Below are positions 46,906 through 57,644 of a stretch of 64,000 bases of DNA, piece after piece. A program made the translations under genes and the position numbers. The notes under the pieces were generated by a model, which had not been told where the DNA came from, searched no databases, and saw nothing but the letters and a program-made list of their open reading frames with translations. How positions within the stretch are numbered: position 1 is the first letter of the stretch; every line of letters begins with the position of its first letter. Source of the DNA: Archaeoglobi archaeon (GTDB taxonomy: Archaea > Halobacteriota > Archaeoglobi > Archaeoglobales > Archaeoglobaceae); contig JAPDIW010000044.1 in assembly GCA_029259415.1 (NCBI GenBank), positions 27,716-91,715 of the forward strand, read 5' to 3'.

Positions 46906-47633
46906 TCGGAATCATTGGAGGGACACACATCCTCGAAATCGAGGTTCTGAAAGACGTGGAGGAGACAAGGATTGAGACTCCATACGGTGTTGCAGAAGTT
47001 GATGTTGGCAGAATCGATGGCATCGATGTCGCGATAATCCAGAGGCACGGCAAAAACAAGGACAAACCCCCTCACAGAATAAACCATCCCGCAAACTTTC
47101 AAGCGCTGAAATCTTTAGGCGTGAAGTACGTAATCGGCATGGGCTCGGTTGGAGCGCTCAAGGAGGAATTCAGTCTCCCCTCCCTCATTATCCCTGACGA
47201 CTACATAGACTTTTTCAGCGGCGTAACAGTTTACAACGACTCGCTTGTCCATGTTACCCCTGGATTCGACGATTATTTGAGGAGCGTACTTTTGGAGGTT
47301 GCAAAAAAACATTCGAGCTTTCCCGTAATTGAGAAAGGCGTTTATTTCCAGACAAGGGGACCGAGACTTGAAACCAAGGCTGAGATTGCGATGATAAAAA
47401 ACTACGCTGACTGTGTAGGCATGACTGCAGGCAGTGAGGCGACGATAGCCAAGGAGCTTGGCCTTAGTTACGCCATCATCTGCACGATGGACAACTACGC
47501 CCACGGAATAAAAAATCAGAGAATCGATTACAGGGAGATAGTGGAGAAGGCAAAAGAAAATGCCAGAGAATGCCTCAAAATTGTCGAAGAAGCCGTGAAA
47601 AAGATCTGGGAGGAAAAAATCCAGAGGACATAA
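46902..47633 (+). CDS. MTAP/purine nucleoside phosphorylase family (S-methyl-5'-thioinosine/thioadenosine phosphorylase-like)
   Basis: MIGIIGGTHILEIEVLKDVEETRIETPYGVAEV..., IQRHGKNKDKPPHRINHPANFQALKSLGVKYVIGMGSVGAL, GMTAGSEATIAKELGLSYA. Confidence 0.9.
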   Translation: MIGIIGGTHILEIEVLKDVEETRIETPYGVAEVDVGRIDGIDVAIIQRHGKNKDKPPHRINHPANFQALKSLGVKYVIGMGSVGALKEEFSLPSLIIPDDYIDFFSGVTVYNDSLVHVTPGFDDYLRSVLLEVAKKHSSFPVIEKGVYFQTRGPRLETKAEIAMIKNYADCVGMTAGSEATIAKELGLSYAIICTMDNYAHGIKNQRIDYREIVEKAKENARECLKIVEEAVKKIWEEKIQRT

Positions 47634-47666
47634 ATCTTATATAGTAACGCACATACATTCATTTAA

Positions 47667-48599
47667 ATGTACACAGCTCTAATCGAGTCAGTAGTTAAAA
47701 TTCTGCAGAAAGCTAATTTTAACGTTGCAGACTTAGCCGAGACTAAGCCGAGATGCTTCGACATTGTTGCAAGAAAGGATGATGTCGTTTTGCTCATCAA
47801 GGTTCTTTACAACGTCGACTCTCTGAAGCCCGAAGCGGCAGAGGAGATGAAGAAACTGACGAAAATTTTGCAGGCAAGCCCACTGGTAATCGGGGAGAGG
47901 TTCAAATTTGACTTCCTTGAAAGAGGGGTTGTTTACACACGCTACGGTTTGCCCGTAATTAACCTTGCAACATTTTACGACTTTGTTGTTGAGGGAATCT
48001 ATCCTTACGTTTACTCCGCACCTGGTGGTTATTATGTGAAGCTTGACAGCGAGAAGATAAGAGAGGCAAGGGAGAGACTGGGGTTGAGCGTCGGAGACAT
48101 GGCAAAGATGCTCGGAGTTTCGAGGAGAACGGTAAAGAAGTACGAAGAGGGAACTGATACGACTCTCTCAACAGCCGCAAAAATTGAGGAAATCATCGGA
48201 ACCTTTGCGATAAAGGAAATAGACCTTCTCAATTTCGTTGAGGCTAACATCAATGAAGAGGAAGAAGACGTTGAGGGTGAAGAGGGGGAGATAATCGAGC
48301 AGCTTAGGGTTATAGGGCTATCAGTTTATCCGGTCAGACAGGCTCCCTTTGATGCGGTCTCGCAGGCTAAAGAAGACCAGATTCTGACCGGATTCAAGCA
48401 GGTAAGAGAAATAGAGAAGAGAGCAAAGCTTCTCGGCAGAATTTCGGAGGCAATAGATGCTGAGGCTGCGTACATCACCGACAAGGTTTGCAGAAAGAAG
48501 GTTGAATCGGTTGTTTTTGTTTTGAAGGAAGAACTCTACTCTGTAAGCAGTGCAAAGGACTTCATCTCTCTTCTGAGAGAGAAAAGCTGTGAGGAGTGA
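47667..48599 (+). CDS. Archaeal HTH (Cro/CI-type) transcriptional regulator with N-terminal nuclease-fold-like domain
   Basis: IREARERLGLSVGDMAKMLGVSRRTVKKYEEGTDTTLSTAAKIEEIIG HTH within the conserved archaeal long-form regulator. Confidence 0.85.
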   Translation: MYTALIESVVKILQKANFNVADLAETKPRCFDIVARKDDVVLLIKVLYNVDSLKPEAAEEMKKLTKILQASPLVIGERFKFDFLERGVVYTRYGLPVINLATFYDFVVEGIYPYVYSAPGGYYVKLDSEKIREARERLGLSVGDMAKMLGVSRRTVKKYEEGTDTTLSTAAKIEEIIGTFAIKEIDLLNFVEANINEEEEDVEGEEGEIIEQLRVIGLSVYPVRQAPFDAVSQAKEDQILTGFKQVREIEKRAKLLGRISEAIDAEAAYITDKVCRKKVESVVFVLKEELYSVSSAKDFISLLREKSCEE

Positions 48600-48609
48600 G
48601 GTGGTGGGA

Positions 48610-49122
48610 ATGCTGGAGTATTTATATCCTCTGAGAACGTATCTGATAGTCTCGGGAGTTGAGAAACCCAATGTTATGACTGCCGACTGGGTCGTGCCTT
48701 TATCCTTCAACCCGCAGCTTCTCGGAGTGGCGATTGGACACAGCAGGTACACGCACTCCCTCATCAAGGAATGCGGAGAGTTTGTAGTTGCGGTTCCGAC
48801 AATAGAGCTTCTCAAGGATGTCTGGAAAGCTGGAACGCTGAGCGGGGCGAAGGGGGATAAGATGGAGAAGCTCAGTCTCACGCTGGTTGAGTCCAAGAAG
48901 GTCAGGGTTCCCTCAATCAAGGAGTGCCAAGCAAATATTGAGTGCAGAGTGGTCAAAGAAGTCGAGACGGGAGACCACACCTTCTTCGTTGGAGAGATAC
49001 TCGACGTAAGCTACGGAGATGCCTTCAAAGACGGAAAGCCAGACATTAACTACAAATTCGTCATGCATGCAAGCTTCGGAAAGAACTTTACCACAAACTC
49101 AAGCGAGACTTTCGAACCCTAA
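48610..49122 (+). CDS. Flavin reductase/flavoredoxin-like protein
   Basis: LEYLYPLRTYLIVSGVEKPNVMTADWVVPLSFNPQLLGVAIGHSRYTHSLIKECGEFVVAVP. Start refined from 48589. Confidence 0.85.
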   Translation: MLEYLYPLRTYLIVSGVEKPNVMTADWVVPLSFNPQLLGVAIGHSRYTHSLIKECGEFVVAVPTIELLKDVWKAGTLSGAKGDKMEKLSLTLVESKKVRVPSIKECQANIECRVVKEVETGDHTFFVGEILDVSYGDAFKDGKPDINYKFVMHASFGKNFTTNSSETFEP

Positions 49123-49180
49123 ATTTTTGCTTCTGCAAAACACGAAAGTATTATTTAATTCACATCTGTAAATTATAACA

Positions 49181-49756
49181 ATGGAGAGAGTGGAGGAGTA
49201 CCTCGAGGCAATTTACGACATTCAGGAGGAAACGAACAAGGTTGCCAAAACGGGTGAGCTGGCGAAAATTCTCAACGTTAAGCCTTCCAGCGTAACAGAA
49301 ATGCTCATAAAGCTCAGAGATATGGGTTATGTGGATTATCAGCCGTACAAAGGAGCAAAGCTAACGAGGAAGGGAGAAGAGATTGCCAAGAGAATTAAGA
49401 AATACTACCTCGCTCTTTACCACTTCTTCAAGGACTACCTAGGAATTGAGGGTGAGCTTGCAGAAAAGCTGAGTTGCGAGCTTGAGCACCACATCACAGA
49501 AGATGCGTTTGTTAGGGTTTGCAGAATCATCTCTGGAAACTGCGACGTTTGCGAAAGCTGTACTCAGGAGTACGTCAGCTTGTCTAATGCAGACGAGGGA
49601 GATTACGAAGTTATCGTGGCACCGTCTTATCTGACAAAAATCGGGTTGAAGCCAGGAGAAGTCATAAGCGTTGTTGAAGGTGAGATAGAAACGCAAATGG
49701 GCAGGTTCAAGATTGAGGAGAGCGTTAAGAGGCTCATCATTCTCTCCAGATTTTGA
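49181..49756 (+). CDS. DtxR/MntR-family metal-dependent transcriptional repressor
   Basis: [66 protein letters not shown]. Confidence 0.9.
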   Translation: MERVEEYLEAIYDIQEETNKVAKTGELAKILNVKPSSVTEMLIKLRDMGYVDYQPYKGAKLTRKGEEIAKRIKKYYLALYHFFKDYLGIEGELAEKLSCELEHHITEDAFVRVCRIISGNCDVCESCTQEYVSLSNADEGDYEVIVAPSYLTKIGLKPGEVISVVEGEIETQMGRFKIEESVKRLIILSRF

Positions 49757-50270
49757 TTGCGTAAAGTCTTTCGAAGAAGACTCCTCTTTCTCCAATAATT
49801 TCGTACACAAAACCCCTTTCCCTAATTAAATCGAAGACCTCCGGCTCGTTCTGCGATGAAGCTATCAGGATCGCCCTCCCGCTGTCATCCATGATTTCGT
49901 CCAGCATGTCCAGAAACTTTCTTATGACCTCAATCCCCCTTCTACCACCGTCAATCGCAACATCGAGCCAGTCGCCCATCTTGAGTTCATCCTCAAGCTC
50001 CACGTAAGGAGGGTTGAAGAGGACGAGGCTGAATCTCTTCTTTATCCCCCTCGCAATGTCCGTCATCACAACATCCAGACCTTTACGCCTCAGCTCCCTT
50101 GCAGCATAGGGAGAGATATCGGTCGTTAAGATGTACCTGCACTTCCCCTTTAACCTCTCAGCGACGAAACCGCTCCCTGCACCGATTTCGATTACCTCAT
50201 CTTCCGGCTTAATTTCCTGTAAGGCAGCTTCAAGAAGGAGTTCGCTGTCCTCAGCCGGTTCGTAAATCAT
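49737..50270 (-). CDS. HemK/Mtq2-like glutamine methyltransferase
   Basis: [15 protein letters not shown]..., [26 protein letters not shown] (NPPY). Confidence 0.9.
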   Translation of the reverse strand: MIYEPAEDSELLLEAALQEIKPEDEVIEIGAGSGFVAERLKGKCRYILTTDISPYAARELRRKGLDVVMTDIARGIKKRFSLVLFNPPYVELEDELKMGDWLDVAIDGGRRGIEVIRKFLDMLDEIMDDSGRAILIASSQNEPEVFDLIRERGFVYEIIGERGVFFERLYAIKIWRE

Positions 50271-51001
50271 TCTTCCACCAGAATCTCAGCAAACTTTTCC
50301 GCTCCAAGCTCTTCAGGTCTTTTTTCGGCTAGATTCTCCTCAAGGGCTACGTCAATACCGTATCTCTTTTTGAACTCCCGCACTATATTCCCCATCTTCT
50401 TTCTTTTCATGCTGAAGGCGAAGGTGACGAACTTCTCAAAAAGCTCTCTGTCTCTCACCTCAACCTCTGGCTCAGGAACAATGCGGACTATTGCTGAATC
50501 AACCTTCGGTGGGGGGTTGAAGCTGTTCGACTTCACAACTTCCAGCAACTCCGCCCTGCAGTAGGTTTTCGAGATTACTCCGAGCCTGTTATCGTCCCTG
50601 CAAAGCCTCTCAGCAAACTCGCGCTGATACATGACAACTGCGAGCCTGAAGTCAGACTTCAGGAGCTTGAAGGTGAGAGGAGATGAGATCTTGTATGGAA
50701 TGTTCGACACGAACTTAGTGAAGGGTGGAAACGCAACCTTCAGCGCATCACCCTGTATTAGCCTGAATTTCCCCTCTTCTACGAACTTCGAGAATTTCTT
50801 GCTGAGCAACTCCACCATCGCCGGGTCTTTCTCTATGCCAACAACCTTACATTCTCTGAGCATGGCAGAAGTCAGGTTGCCGGTTCCGCATCCAACCTCC
50901 AGAACAACATCGTCTTCGGATAACTCCGCATACCTTACAATCCTCGAAATAACCCTCCTGTCAACTAGCATGTGCTGTCCAAGGCTCTTACGCATTCTCA
51001 T
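50267..51001 (-). CDS. ksgA: 16S rRNA dimethyladenosine transferase
   Basis: [45 protein letters not shown]..., [17 protein letters not shown]. Confidence 0.92.
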   Translation of the reverse strand: MRMRKSLGQHMLVDRRVISRIVRYAELSEDDVVLEVGCGTGNLTSAMLRECKVVGIEKDPAMVELLSKKFSKFVEEGKFRLIQGDALKVAFPPFTKFVSNIPYKISSPLTFKLLKSDFRLAVVMYQREFAERLCRDDNRLGVISKTYCRAELLEVVKSNSFNPPPKVDSAIVRIVPEPEVEVRDRELFEKFVTFAFSMKRKKMGNIVREFKKRYGIDVALEENLAEKRPEELGAEKFAEILVEE

Positions 51002-51224
51002 GCAGCTTCCCAACCTCAAGCCCTATTTCGAGCCACGCCCACGCCCAGACAACACATTCGAAGGCTCTGATTAAATCCCCTTTTTCCAGAAAGTAATGCG
51101 AGTCGCTGATGTACGCCCTTATGTTCTCCATGAACCCTCTGTCCCCACCAATCCCGTTCATCCTCTCTTCAATTCTCCTTAGCCACTTCAGAGTCTCCTC
51201 TCTCAGCTCCTCCTCGAGTTTCAA
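50988..51224 (-). CDS. DUF357 family protein
   Basis: Small helical protein ...[32 protein letters not shown], typical DUF357, next to ksgA. Confidence 0.8.
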   Translation of the reverse strand: MKLEEELREETLKWLRRIEERMNGIGGDRGFMENIRAYISDSHYFLEKGDLIRAFECVVWAWAWLEIGLEVGKLHENA

Positions 51225-52488
51225 CTTTTCTCACCTTCAGCGTCAAACCGTCCCTTTCAATAACCTCTACCTCGTCACCCTTCTTTAGCTCCTCATCGCT
51301 CACAACCTTCCATATCTCGCCCCTTACTCTCGCAAATCCCCTGCCGTTGCTGAACTCCAGTATTTCTCCCCTTTCTCCAACAACCTCTCCGACGCTGCTC
51401 TTCTTCTTTCTTATCTGTGCAATCTTGACTATCATGAAGGTCATTATTCCACCCATGCCCACGCCGATTCCAGCGATGAACTTTGGAAAAGCTTCATAAA
51501 AGGATTCTGGCATCAGGGGCTCGTTGAAAAGAATCAGCAGTCCCAGTACGACGGAGATTACGGAGGCTGCACCAAGAACGCCGTATGTGGGTGTTAAAAG
51601 CTCGGCAATCAGGAAAATTACACCGAGAACGATCAGCAGCAATCCGAGGAGGTTTATACCGATAACCCCAAGTCCTGCAAGGGCGAGGATGAGGCAAATC
51701 GCCCCAACCGTCTCGGGAACAATTCCAGGAGACGTTAAGCCGAATATGAGGAGGTATATACCCAGCAAGAGTAGAATGGCTGCAAGCTGCGGACTTGAGA
51801 TTATCTCGTATATGCTCGCCTGCAATGGTTTCTTAACTTCGATAATTCTGTAGGTGTCAAACTCGAACGTTACGGTCTTTCCATCTACCTCAGCACTCCT
51901 CCCCTTAAGTCCTTTTATAGCCTCACTCTCACTGTTGGCGATAAAGTCGATAATACCCTGCTCAAAGGCTTCCTTTGCAGTCAGGGTGAGAGCTTGAGTG
52001 ACAAACTTCTCCGCAACCTCTTCATTCCTCCCCCTCTCCCGCGCAATGTCCTTTACGTAGCCTGCGATGTAGTTCACGGTTTTATTCTCAACTTCCGCAC
52101 TTCCAAAGCCCACGCTGACGGGAGTTGCGGCACCTACAGCAGTACCATCCGCCATGATGGCAATATGTGACGAAAGGAGGATAATTGAGCCTGCCGAAGC
52201 GCACATTGCCCCGCTCGGAACGTAAACCACCACAGGAACCTCGCTGTTTAGAAACATCTTGACTATCTTTTGCGTTGAACTCAACAACCCACCCGGTGTG
52301 TCAAGGACGACAAAGAGTACGTCGCATCTCTCTCTGAGGGCAAAATCGTAGGCGTGCTGGAGAGTTAGATAAGTCCCCTCGTTTATCTCTCCCCTGACCT
52401 CCACCTTTGCCACCTTAAGCTCAGCAGCACTTGACAGGCCAATAAGCAAAATCAAAGACAGTAAAACAAAAAGTGGTGAAAGTTTCAT
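51169..52488 (-). CDS. NfeD-like membrane-bound serine protease (ClpP class)
   Basis: VLDTPGGLLSSTQKIVKMFLNSEVPVVVYVPSGAMCASAGSIILLSSHIAIMADGTAVGAATPV; four TM and C-terminal OB fold. Confidence 0.9.
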   Translation of the reverse strand: MKLSPLFVLLSLILLIGLSSAAELKVAKVEVRGEINEGTYLTLQHAYDFALRERCDVLFVVLDTPGGLLSSTQKIVKMFLNSEVPVVVYVPSGAMCASAGSIILLSSHIAIMADGTAVGAATPVSVGFGSAEVENKTVNYIAGYVKDIARERGRNEEVAEKFVTQALTLTAKEAFEQGIIDFIANSESEAIKGLKGRSAEVDGKTVTFEFDTYRIIEVKKPLQASIYEIISSPQLAAILLLLGIYLLIFGLTSPGIVPETVGAICLILALAGLGVIGINLLGLLLIVLGVIFLIAELLTPTYGVLGAASVISVVLGLLILFNEPLMPESFYEAFPKFIAGIGVGMGGIMTFMIVKIAQIRKKKSSVGEVVGERGEILEFSNGRGFARVRGEIWKVVSDEELKKGDEVEVIERDGLTLKVRKVETRGGAERGDSEVAKEN

Positions 52489-52524
52489 GTCTTTTTCTTC
52501 GACACAAACCTAATTTAACCTTTG

Positions 52525-54162
52525 CTACATCTTCACACTTGGCTGGGGGTTGAATGGAGCAAAGGAGTCTGGGGAGATGCGGAGGTCCAGGACAAAGGGC
52601 TTGTCGGAGCCGAGCATTTCCCTTATAGCGTCATCAATTTCACCGTCCGATGATACGGCAATCCCTTCAGCTCCGAAAACTCTCGCCAGTTCCGCAAAGT
52701 CAGGATTTGTGTGTAGAGTCCCGTAAACTCTCCCCATTTTCTGAAGTTTCTGCCTGAAGTAAAGGACTCTGTACGAGTTGTCGTTCACTACAACCACTTT
52801 CACCGGAATCTTTTCCCTTACTGCGGTTTCCAAATCCTGCACGGTCATCATGAACTCGCCGTCACCCACAACTGCTATGGCGGTGTGTTCGAGAAGTGCT
52901 GCAGCCATCGCTGCGGGAAAGCCGAAGCCCATGGCTCCGTGGTTTGTGGCTGCGAGATAGCTTCTCGGTCTCCTCGCTTTGATGTAGGCCTGAGGATACA
53001 CAACGTGCATTCCCTGACCAGCGGTAACAACTGTGTTTTCAGGCAAAAGCTCATTCAGCCTCTTGAAAAACCGTGCCGGATTCGCAAAACCTTTGTATTC
53101 CGTGTTTGCTGCATTCGTGACCATTTGCTCCCAGCTCTTCCTCCAGCCTTCGATTTCCTTCAGCCAGCTTTCCGGAGCCCTGTAGCCTTCCACCTTATCA
53201 ACGAGCCTCCTGAGAAAATCAACGGCGTCGCTGTAGCTTACAAGAGCATAGTTCAGCTTCTTTCCTGCTTCCCTGTCCAGAGTGACCGCTGCAACCTTTC
53301 CAGAAGGCATCCAGTTGTAGCCGTAGGTTGAAACGTCCGTAAGCTGGCATCCGAGACAGAGCAGGAAGTCTGAGTTCCTTAGAGCTTCATCTGCGTGTAT
53401 GCTCCCTCCTCCAAATCCCACTCTGCCCAGACACAGGCTGTGCTCCTCATCAATCGCTCCCCTTCCGTTTCCTGTTGTTGCGACAGGTATTGACGTCTTT
53501 TCCACCAGCTTTGCTAAAAGCCTGCTTCCCTCCTCGCTGTTAACACCGAATCCTGCAAGTATCAAAGGCCTCTTTGCCTCCTTCAGCATCTCTGCAACCT
53601 TCTCAACCTCATCCTCACTGGCTTTAGGCTTTTCCGCCTCAATTTTGACCTCTTCATCGCTGCTTTCCTCTAACCAGATGTCCTCAGCCACCTCAACGTA
53701 AACAGGCCCGCACTCCCTGATTGCGATGGAAAAAGCCTCGGCAACAACACTCTGAACCTTATCCGCATCCTCAACCCTGAACGTGGCCATCGTTATCGGC
53801 CTCATCACAGACTGCTGGTCGACCTCAAGCATCGTGTTCTTCCCGTAGAGCTTCCTTTTTGCCCCTCCCGAAATTACAACCATTGGAGAACCATCTTTAT
53901 AGGCGTTGGCAACGCTGATTGCCGCGTTAAGTGTGCCCGGAGCAGCATGAACGAGGCTGACTCCCGGAAAGCCCGTAAGCCTTCCCTCTGCATCTGCCAT
54001 CGAGGCAGCAACCTGCTCGTGTCTGCACGAAATGTATCTTATTTCATCCCTGTAGTCGTATAGTGCATCAACAAAATCGACGATAGAGGTTCCGATGATG
54101 CCGTAAACTCTCTTCACGCCAAACTTCTTCAAGCAGTCCGCAACAGCATGTGCCACATCCAT
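52525..54162 (-). CDS. Thiamine-diphosphate-dependent enzyme, acetolactate synthase large-subunit-like
   Basis: CLKKFGVKRVYGIIGTSIVDFVDALYDYRDEIRYISCRHEQVAASMADAEGRLTG..., VVGDGEFMMTVQDLETAVREKIPVKVVVVNDNSYRVL (GDG...NDN). Confidence 0.88.
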   Translation of the reverse strand: MDVAHAVADCLKKFGVKRVYGIIGTSIVDFVDALYDYRDEIRYISCRHEQVAASMADAEGRLTGFPGVSLVHAAPGTLNAAISVANAYKDGSPMVVISGGAKRKLYGKNTMLEVDQQSVMRPITMATFRVEDADKVQSVVAEAFSIAIRECGPVYVEVAEDIWLEESSDEEVKIEAEKPKASEDEVEKVAEMLKEAKRPLILAGFGVNSEEGSRLLAKLVEKTSIPVATTGNGRGAIDEEHSLCLGRVGFGGGSIHADEALRNSDFLLCLGCQLTDVSTYGYNWMPSGKVAAVTLDREAGKKLNYALVSYSDAVDFLRRLVDKVEGYRAPESWLKEIEGWRKSWEQMVTNAANTEYKGFANPARFFKRLNELLPENTVVTAGQGMHVVYPQAYIKARRPRSYLAATNHGAMGFGFPAAMAAALLEHTAIAVVGDGEFMMTVQDLETAVREKIPVKVVVVNDNSYRVLYFRQKLQKMGRVYGTLHTNPDFAELARVFGAEGIAVSSDGEIDDAIREMLGSDKPFVLDLRISPDSFAPFNPQPSVKM

Positions 54163-54163
54163 A

Positions 54164-55144
54164 TTACCACCCGCTCACAACATGTCTGATCTCCTCTCCC
54201 CTCAGCGCCCTCGCGATGTTCTCCATTGCCTCCCTTATTATCCTTAGCCTTGCTTCATTCGTCGCTCCGGCTATGTGGGGTGTGAAGAGGACGTTGTAGT
54301 CCTTAAGCTCAAGCAGCTCGCTCCCTTCTGGAGGTTCGTTAGCAAAAACGTCAAGTGCAGCTCCAGAAATCCACTTCTCCCTTATTGCCTTTACGAGTGC
54401 TTTTTCATCCACAACCTCTCCCCTGGAAACGTTTATCAGTATTGCAGAGTTCTTCATCATCTTCAGCTCATTCTCACCTATCATCCCCTTCGTTTTTTCT
54501 GTAAGGGGCACATGAAGACTGACGATGTCCGCTTCCTTGAGCAAATCCTCGAAATCCCTGTATTCCGCACCATACTGCTTCTCAACATCCTCAGCCCTCT
54601 TTATGTCGTAGTAAATGACTCTGACACCCCATCCCTGCAACCTCTTGACAAGTTCTCTGCCCTGCGCACCCATGCCAATAATCCCCCAAGTTTTACCGAA
54701 AAGCTCGTACACGCCAAGATTTGCCATCTCATCCTGCTCCCATTTCCCGCTTAAAACGCTGTTGTGCGCATACACAAGCCTTTTGAGCAGAGCGAGGGCG
54801 AACATCACCGTGTGCTCCGCAACACTGAGCGCGTTAACCCCGCCGACGTTTGCGACGGTAATACCAAGCTTTCTTGCCGCATCGACATCTATGTTGTTGT
54901 AGCCTGTTGAGGGCTGCTGGATAAGCTTTATCTTCTGCATCGCTCTCATCATTCTCTCCGTTATTGGTATTTTGAACGTGTAGTCTCCTATCACAATGTC
55001 TGCATCCTTTACAGCTTCAACAATGGCATCTTCGTCGTACTCGTTTATTACAACAACCTCGACCTCTGGACCGTCGTAGACGGACGAGATGAGGGCTCTC
55101 ACTACGCCTTCCGGCAGTGGGGAGAAACTCACAATTTTGACCAT
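54164..55144 (-). CDS. D-isomer-specific 2-hydroxyacid dehydrogenase
   Basis: GKTWGIIGMGAQGRELVKRLQGWGVRVIYYDIKR..., INVSRGEVVDEKALVKAIREKWISGAALDVFANEP. Confidence 0.9.
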   Translation of the reverse strand: MVKIVSFSPLPEGVVRALISSVYDGPEVEVVVINEYDEDAIVEAVKDADIVIGDYTFKIPITERMMRAMQKIKLIQQPSTGYNNIDVDAARKLGITVANVGGVNALSVAEHTVMFALALLKRLVYAHNSVLSGKWEQDEMANLGVYELFGKTWGIIGMGAQGRELVKRLQGWGVRVIYYDIKRAEDVEKQYGAEYRDFEDLLKEADIVSLHVPLTEKTKGMIGENELKMMKNSAILINVSRGEVVDEKALVKAIREKWISGAALDVFANEPPEGSELLELKDYNVLFTPHIAGATNEARLRIIREAMENIARALRGEEIRHVVSGW

Positions 55145-55302
55145 GATGTTTGTAAAATGTTAAGGTTAAAAAAAGCTTTGATAACCATGGATTCGGACGG
55201 TAACGAAAAGCTAAGCTTGTGACGAGCGTAAAGTATTTTGAACGAAATAGGACTTTGCTTTGCGATAAAATTAACGAAAAGAGCAAAAACGAAAAGAAGA
55301 AT

Positions 55303-55896
55303 TTAAAGCTCAGCCTCGAAGTCCTCTATGCTGTACGTGAAGTCCTGCCCTCTGATCTTCGCAATTTCTCTGGCAAGAAGCCAGTAAACTATTGCCAAGG
55401 CTCTCCTTCCCTTGTTGTTTGTTGGGATTACGAGATCAACGTCTGCTGATGAGTTGTTGGAGTCGCAGAGAGCAACTACAGGGATTCCGACAGCAGTTGC
55501 CTCACTGACAGCCTGCTTGTCTATCGCCGGATCGTTGACAAAGACCACTTCAGGTTCCCTGTATTCAGAGAGCATCGGATTCGTCAATGTGCCGGGGATA
55601 AACCTGCCTATGACGTAATCGCTCCCCACAACCTTTGAGAACATTTGAACCGGCTTGTGGGCGTACTGCCTTGCAGCCACCAGCAGAATCTTTGACGGCT
55701 CAAATCTTGAAAGGAACTTCGCCGCAACTCTGATTCTCTCATCGAGCTTTCTGATGTCGAGTACATAAAGCCCGTCCTGCCTTACCTTGAAGATGAACTT
55801 CTTCATGTCTCCCGTCTTGATCTGAGTACCTATATGCACTCCAGCAGCGAGATAGTCATCCGGTGGAACCAGATACTCGTATTCCTTCTCCATCAT
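55303..55896 (-). CDS. rpsB: 30S ribosomal protein S2
   Basis: [51 protein letters not shown]... Confidence 0.96.
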   Translation of the reverse strand: MMEKEYEYLVPPDDYLAAGVHIGTQIKTGDMKKFIFKVRQDGLYVLDIRKLDERIRVAAKFLSRFEPSKILLVAARQYAHKPVQMFSKVVGSDYVIGRFIPGTLTNPMLSEYREPEVVFVNDPAIDKQAVSEATAVGIPVVALCDSNNSSADVDLVIPTNNKGRRALAIVYWLLAREIAKIRGQDFTYSIEDFEAEL

Positions 55897-57092
55897 ATCA
55901 TCACCATTCTTGGTTTGTCCATTAACTCTTCAATCCTTATGAGCTCGTTGAGCTTGGATATTCTCTCCCCTCCAACAACACCTGTCTTTATTAACTTTGC
56001 GTTGAACGCAACGGCGAGGTGAGCTAAGCCTTCATCCTCCGTTTCACCGCTTCTGTGGCTCACCACAACACTGTAACCGCTATCCTTCGCCACCTTCACC
56101 GCCTTAGCCGTCCCGCTGAGCGTCCCGTTCTGGTTTGGCTTGATAAGGACGGTGTTTGCAGCCCCCATCTCGACCCCTTTCTTCACCAATTCTGGGTTTG
56201 TAACGAAAAGGTCGTCTCCGCACACCATGCACTTAACTTGCTTTGTCAACTCCGCAAAGCCTTCAAAGTCCTTCTCGTGGAGTGGGTCTTCGATGTAGAG
56301 CAATTCATACCTGTCTGCCAGCTCCGCCATGTAGGCAATCTGCTCCTCCGTTGTCAGCTTCTTATCGGGGTAAACGTACTTCTCTCCATCCCACAGTTCG
56401 GAGGCGGCAACGTCAATTCCCATCCTCACCTTCACTCCAAGCTCGTCCTCAACCTTCTGTATGGCTTCGCTCAGTATTTCAAAAGCCTGCTCATCGCTTA
56501 TCTGCGCAGCCCAGGCTCCTTCATCACCCTTTGCGGCGAAAATACCTCTGCTTTTGAACTCCTTCTTTAGCTGCTTATGAACAGCAGCATTGGCTCGCTG
56601 AGCCTCGAAGAAGGTTTTAGCTCCGACAGGAATTACGAGGAACTCCTGAATGCTCGTAGAGCCCTCAGCATGCCTCCCGCCACCTATGACGTTTCCCAAA
56701 GGATAGGGTAATTCCTTTGCAAACGCCCCTCCAATGTACGCGTAAAGCGGGAGGCCAAGAATTTCGGCAGCAGCCTTAGCTACAGCCAGGCTTGCGGTTA
56801 TGGCGAAATTGCCACCAATTCTTGAAAAATTCTCGGTACCATCAACTTCCCTTAGAGCCTCATCGACGCTCTCCTGGTCAAAAACGCTCATTCCGATTAT
56901 CGCCTTTGAAACCTCTTCTTCAATCTCCTCAAACTTGTACGGGTTCACCACAACTGCCTCAGCACTTCCTGTCGATGCTCCACTCGGAGCCATTGCTTTT
57001 GCAACAACATCTCCTGCAACAATTTCGCACTCAACAGTCTCATTTCCCCTGCTGTCAAAAACGACTCTGTAGTGAACATCCTCAATTATCAA
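55893..57092 (-). CDS. eno: Enolase
   Basis: [38 protein letters not shown]..., [27 protein letters not shown]. Confidence 0.96.
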   Translation of the reverse strand: MIIEDVHYRVVFDSRGNETVECEIVAGDVVAKAMAPSGASTGSAEAVVVNPYKFEEIEEEVSKAIIGMSVFDQESVDEALREVDGTENFSRIGGNFAITASLAVAKAAAEILGLPLYAYIGGAFAKELPYPLGNVIGGGRHAEGSTSIQEFLVIPVGAKTFFEAQRANAAVHKQLKKEFKSRGIFAAKGDEGAWAAQISDEQAFEILSEAIQKVEDELGVKVRMGIDVAASELWDGEKYVYPDKKLTTEEQIAYMAELADRYELLYIEDPLHEKDFEGFAELTKQVKCMVCGDDLFVTNPELVKKGVEMGAANTVLIKPNQNGTLSGTAKAVKVAKDSGYSVVVSHRSGETEDEGLAHLAVAFNAKLIKTGVVGGERISKLNELIRIEELMDKPRMVMI

Positions 57093-57101
57093 GTTACCAC
57101 C

Positions 57102-57332
57102 TCAGAAAAGGTCGTATCTGTCAAGCCATATGAATTCATTTCTTCTCCTCCTCACAGTAATTGGAATAACACCCCTGTTGAACTCCTCAAGAGCTATATC
57201 GAGAGGTTCAACTTTGTCAGTTTCAATTAAAACCGGAGCACCCATTGCTATCTGCAATGCCCTGGCTCCTATAATCCTCGCTTTTTCAAATCTTGTGTAT
57301 TCAAACGGGAACTTTACTTTAATGCCCATCAC
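57102..57332 (-). CDS. rpoK: DNA-directed RNA polymerase subunit K
   Basis: [55 protein letters not shown]. Confidence 0.93.
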   Translation of the reverse strand: MMGIKVKFPFEYTRFEKARIIGARALQIAMGAPVLIETDKVEPLDIALEEFNRGVIPITVRRRRNEFIWLDRYDLF

Positions 57333-57345
57333 CCCTTAAAGCGGA

Positions 57346-57419
57346 TGGGGCCGCCGAGATTTGAACTCGGGTCACGGCGTCCCGAACGCCGCAGGATCAC
57401 CAGGCTACCCCACGGCCCC
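57346..57419 (-). tRNA. tRNA-Pro (anticodon CGG)
   Basis: Reverse strand GGGGCCGTGGGGTAGCCTGGTGATCCTGCGGCGTTCGGGACGCCGTGACCCGAGTTCAAATCTCGGCGGCCCCA folds as a cloverleaf; anticodon loop TTCGGGA. Confidence 0.95.
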
Positions 57420-57644
57420 ATGAAAGCGGGATAGCTCCTTAATTACAGACTTATGAGTTATGAACATTCTCCTGCAGCAGTATCTCTCGATTCCAAGCTC
57501 ATCCAGAGCTTCCTTCGGACTTTTGCCTTCTTGAAGCTTCTTCTTGTACTCGTCGTAGAGGTGGCCTATCACTGCCCCGCATGAAAAACAGCGAATTGGG
57601 AAATCGCTGGAATTCTCGTTTCTTGGAACGTCCATTTGTTTCAC
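57405..57644 (-). CDS. rpoN: DNA-directed RNA polymerase subunit N
   Basis: [50 protein letters not shown]. Confidence 0.95.
   Translation of the reverse strand: MKQMDVPRNENSSDFPIRCFSCGAVIGHLYDEYKKKLQEGKSPKEALDELGIERYCCRRMFITHKSVIKELSRFHGAVG

Noticed and set aside
48321-48980. 219-aa - strand ORF spanning the HTH and flavin reductase genes
   Set aside because: Antisense to two well-supported genes; shadow ORF.
55834-57339. + strand ORFs antisense to eno/rpoK (e.g. 56055-56570, 171 aa)
   Set aside because: Antisense shadows of enolase with no recognisable domain.
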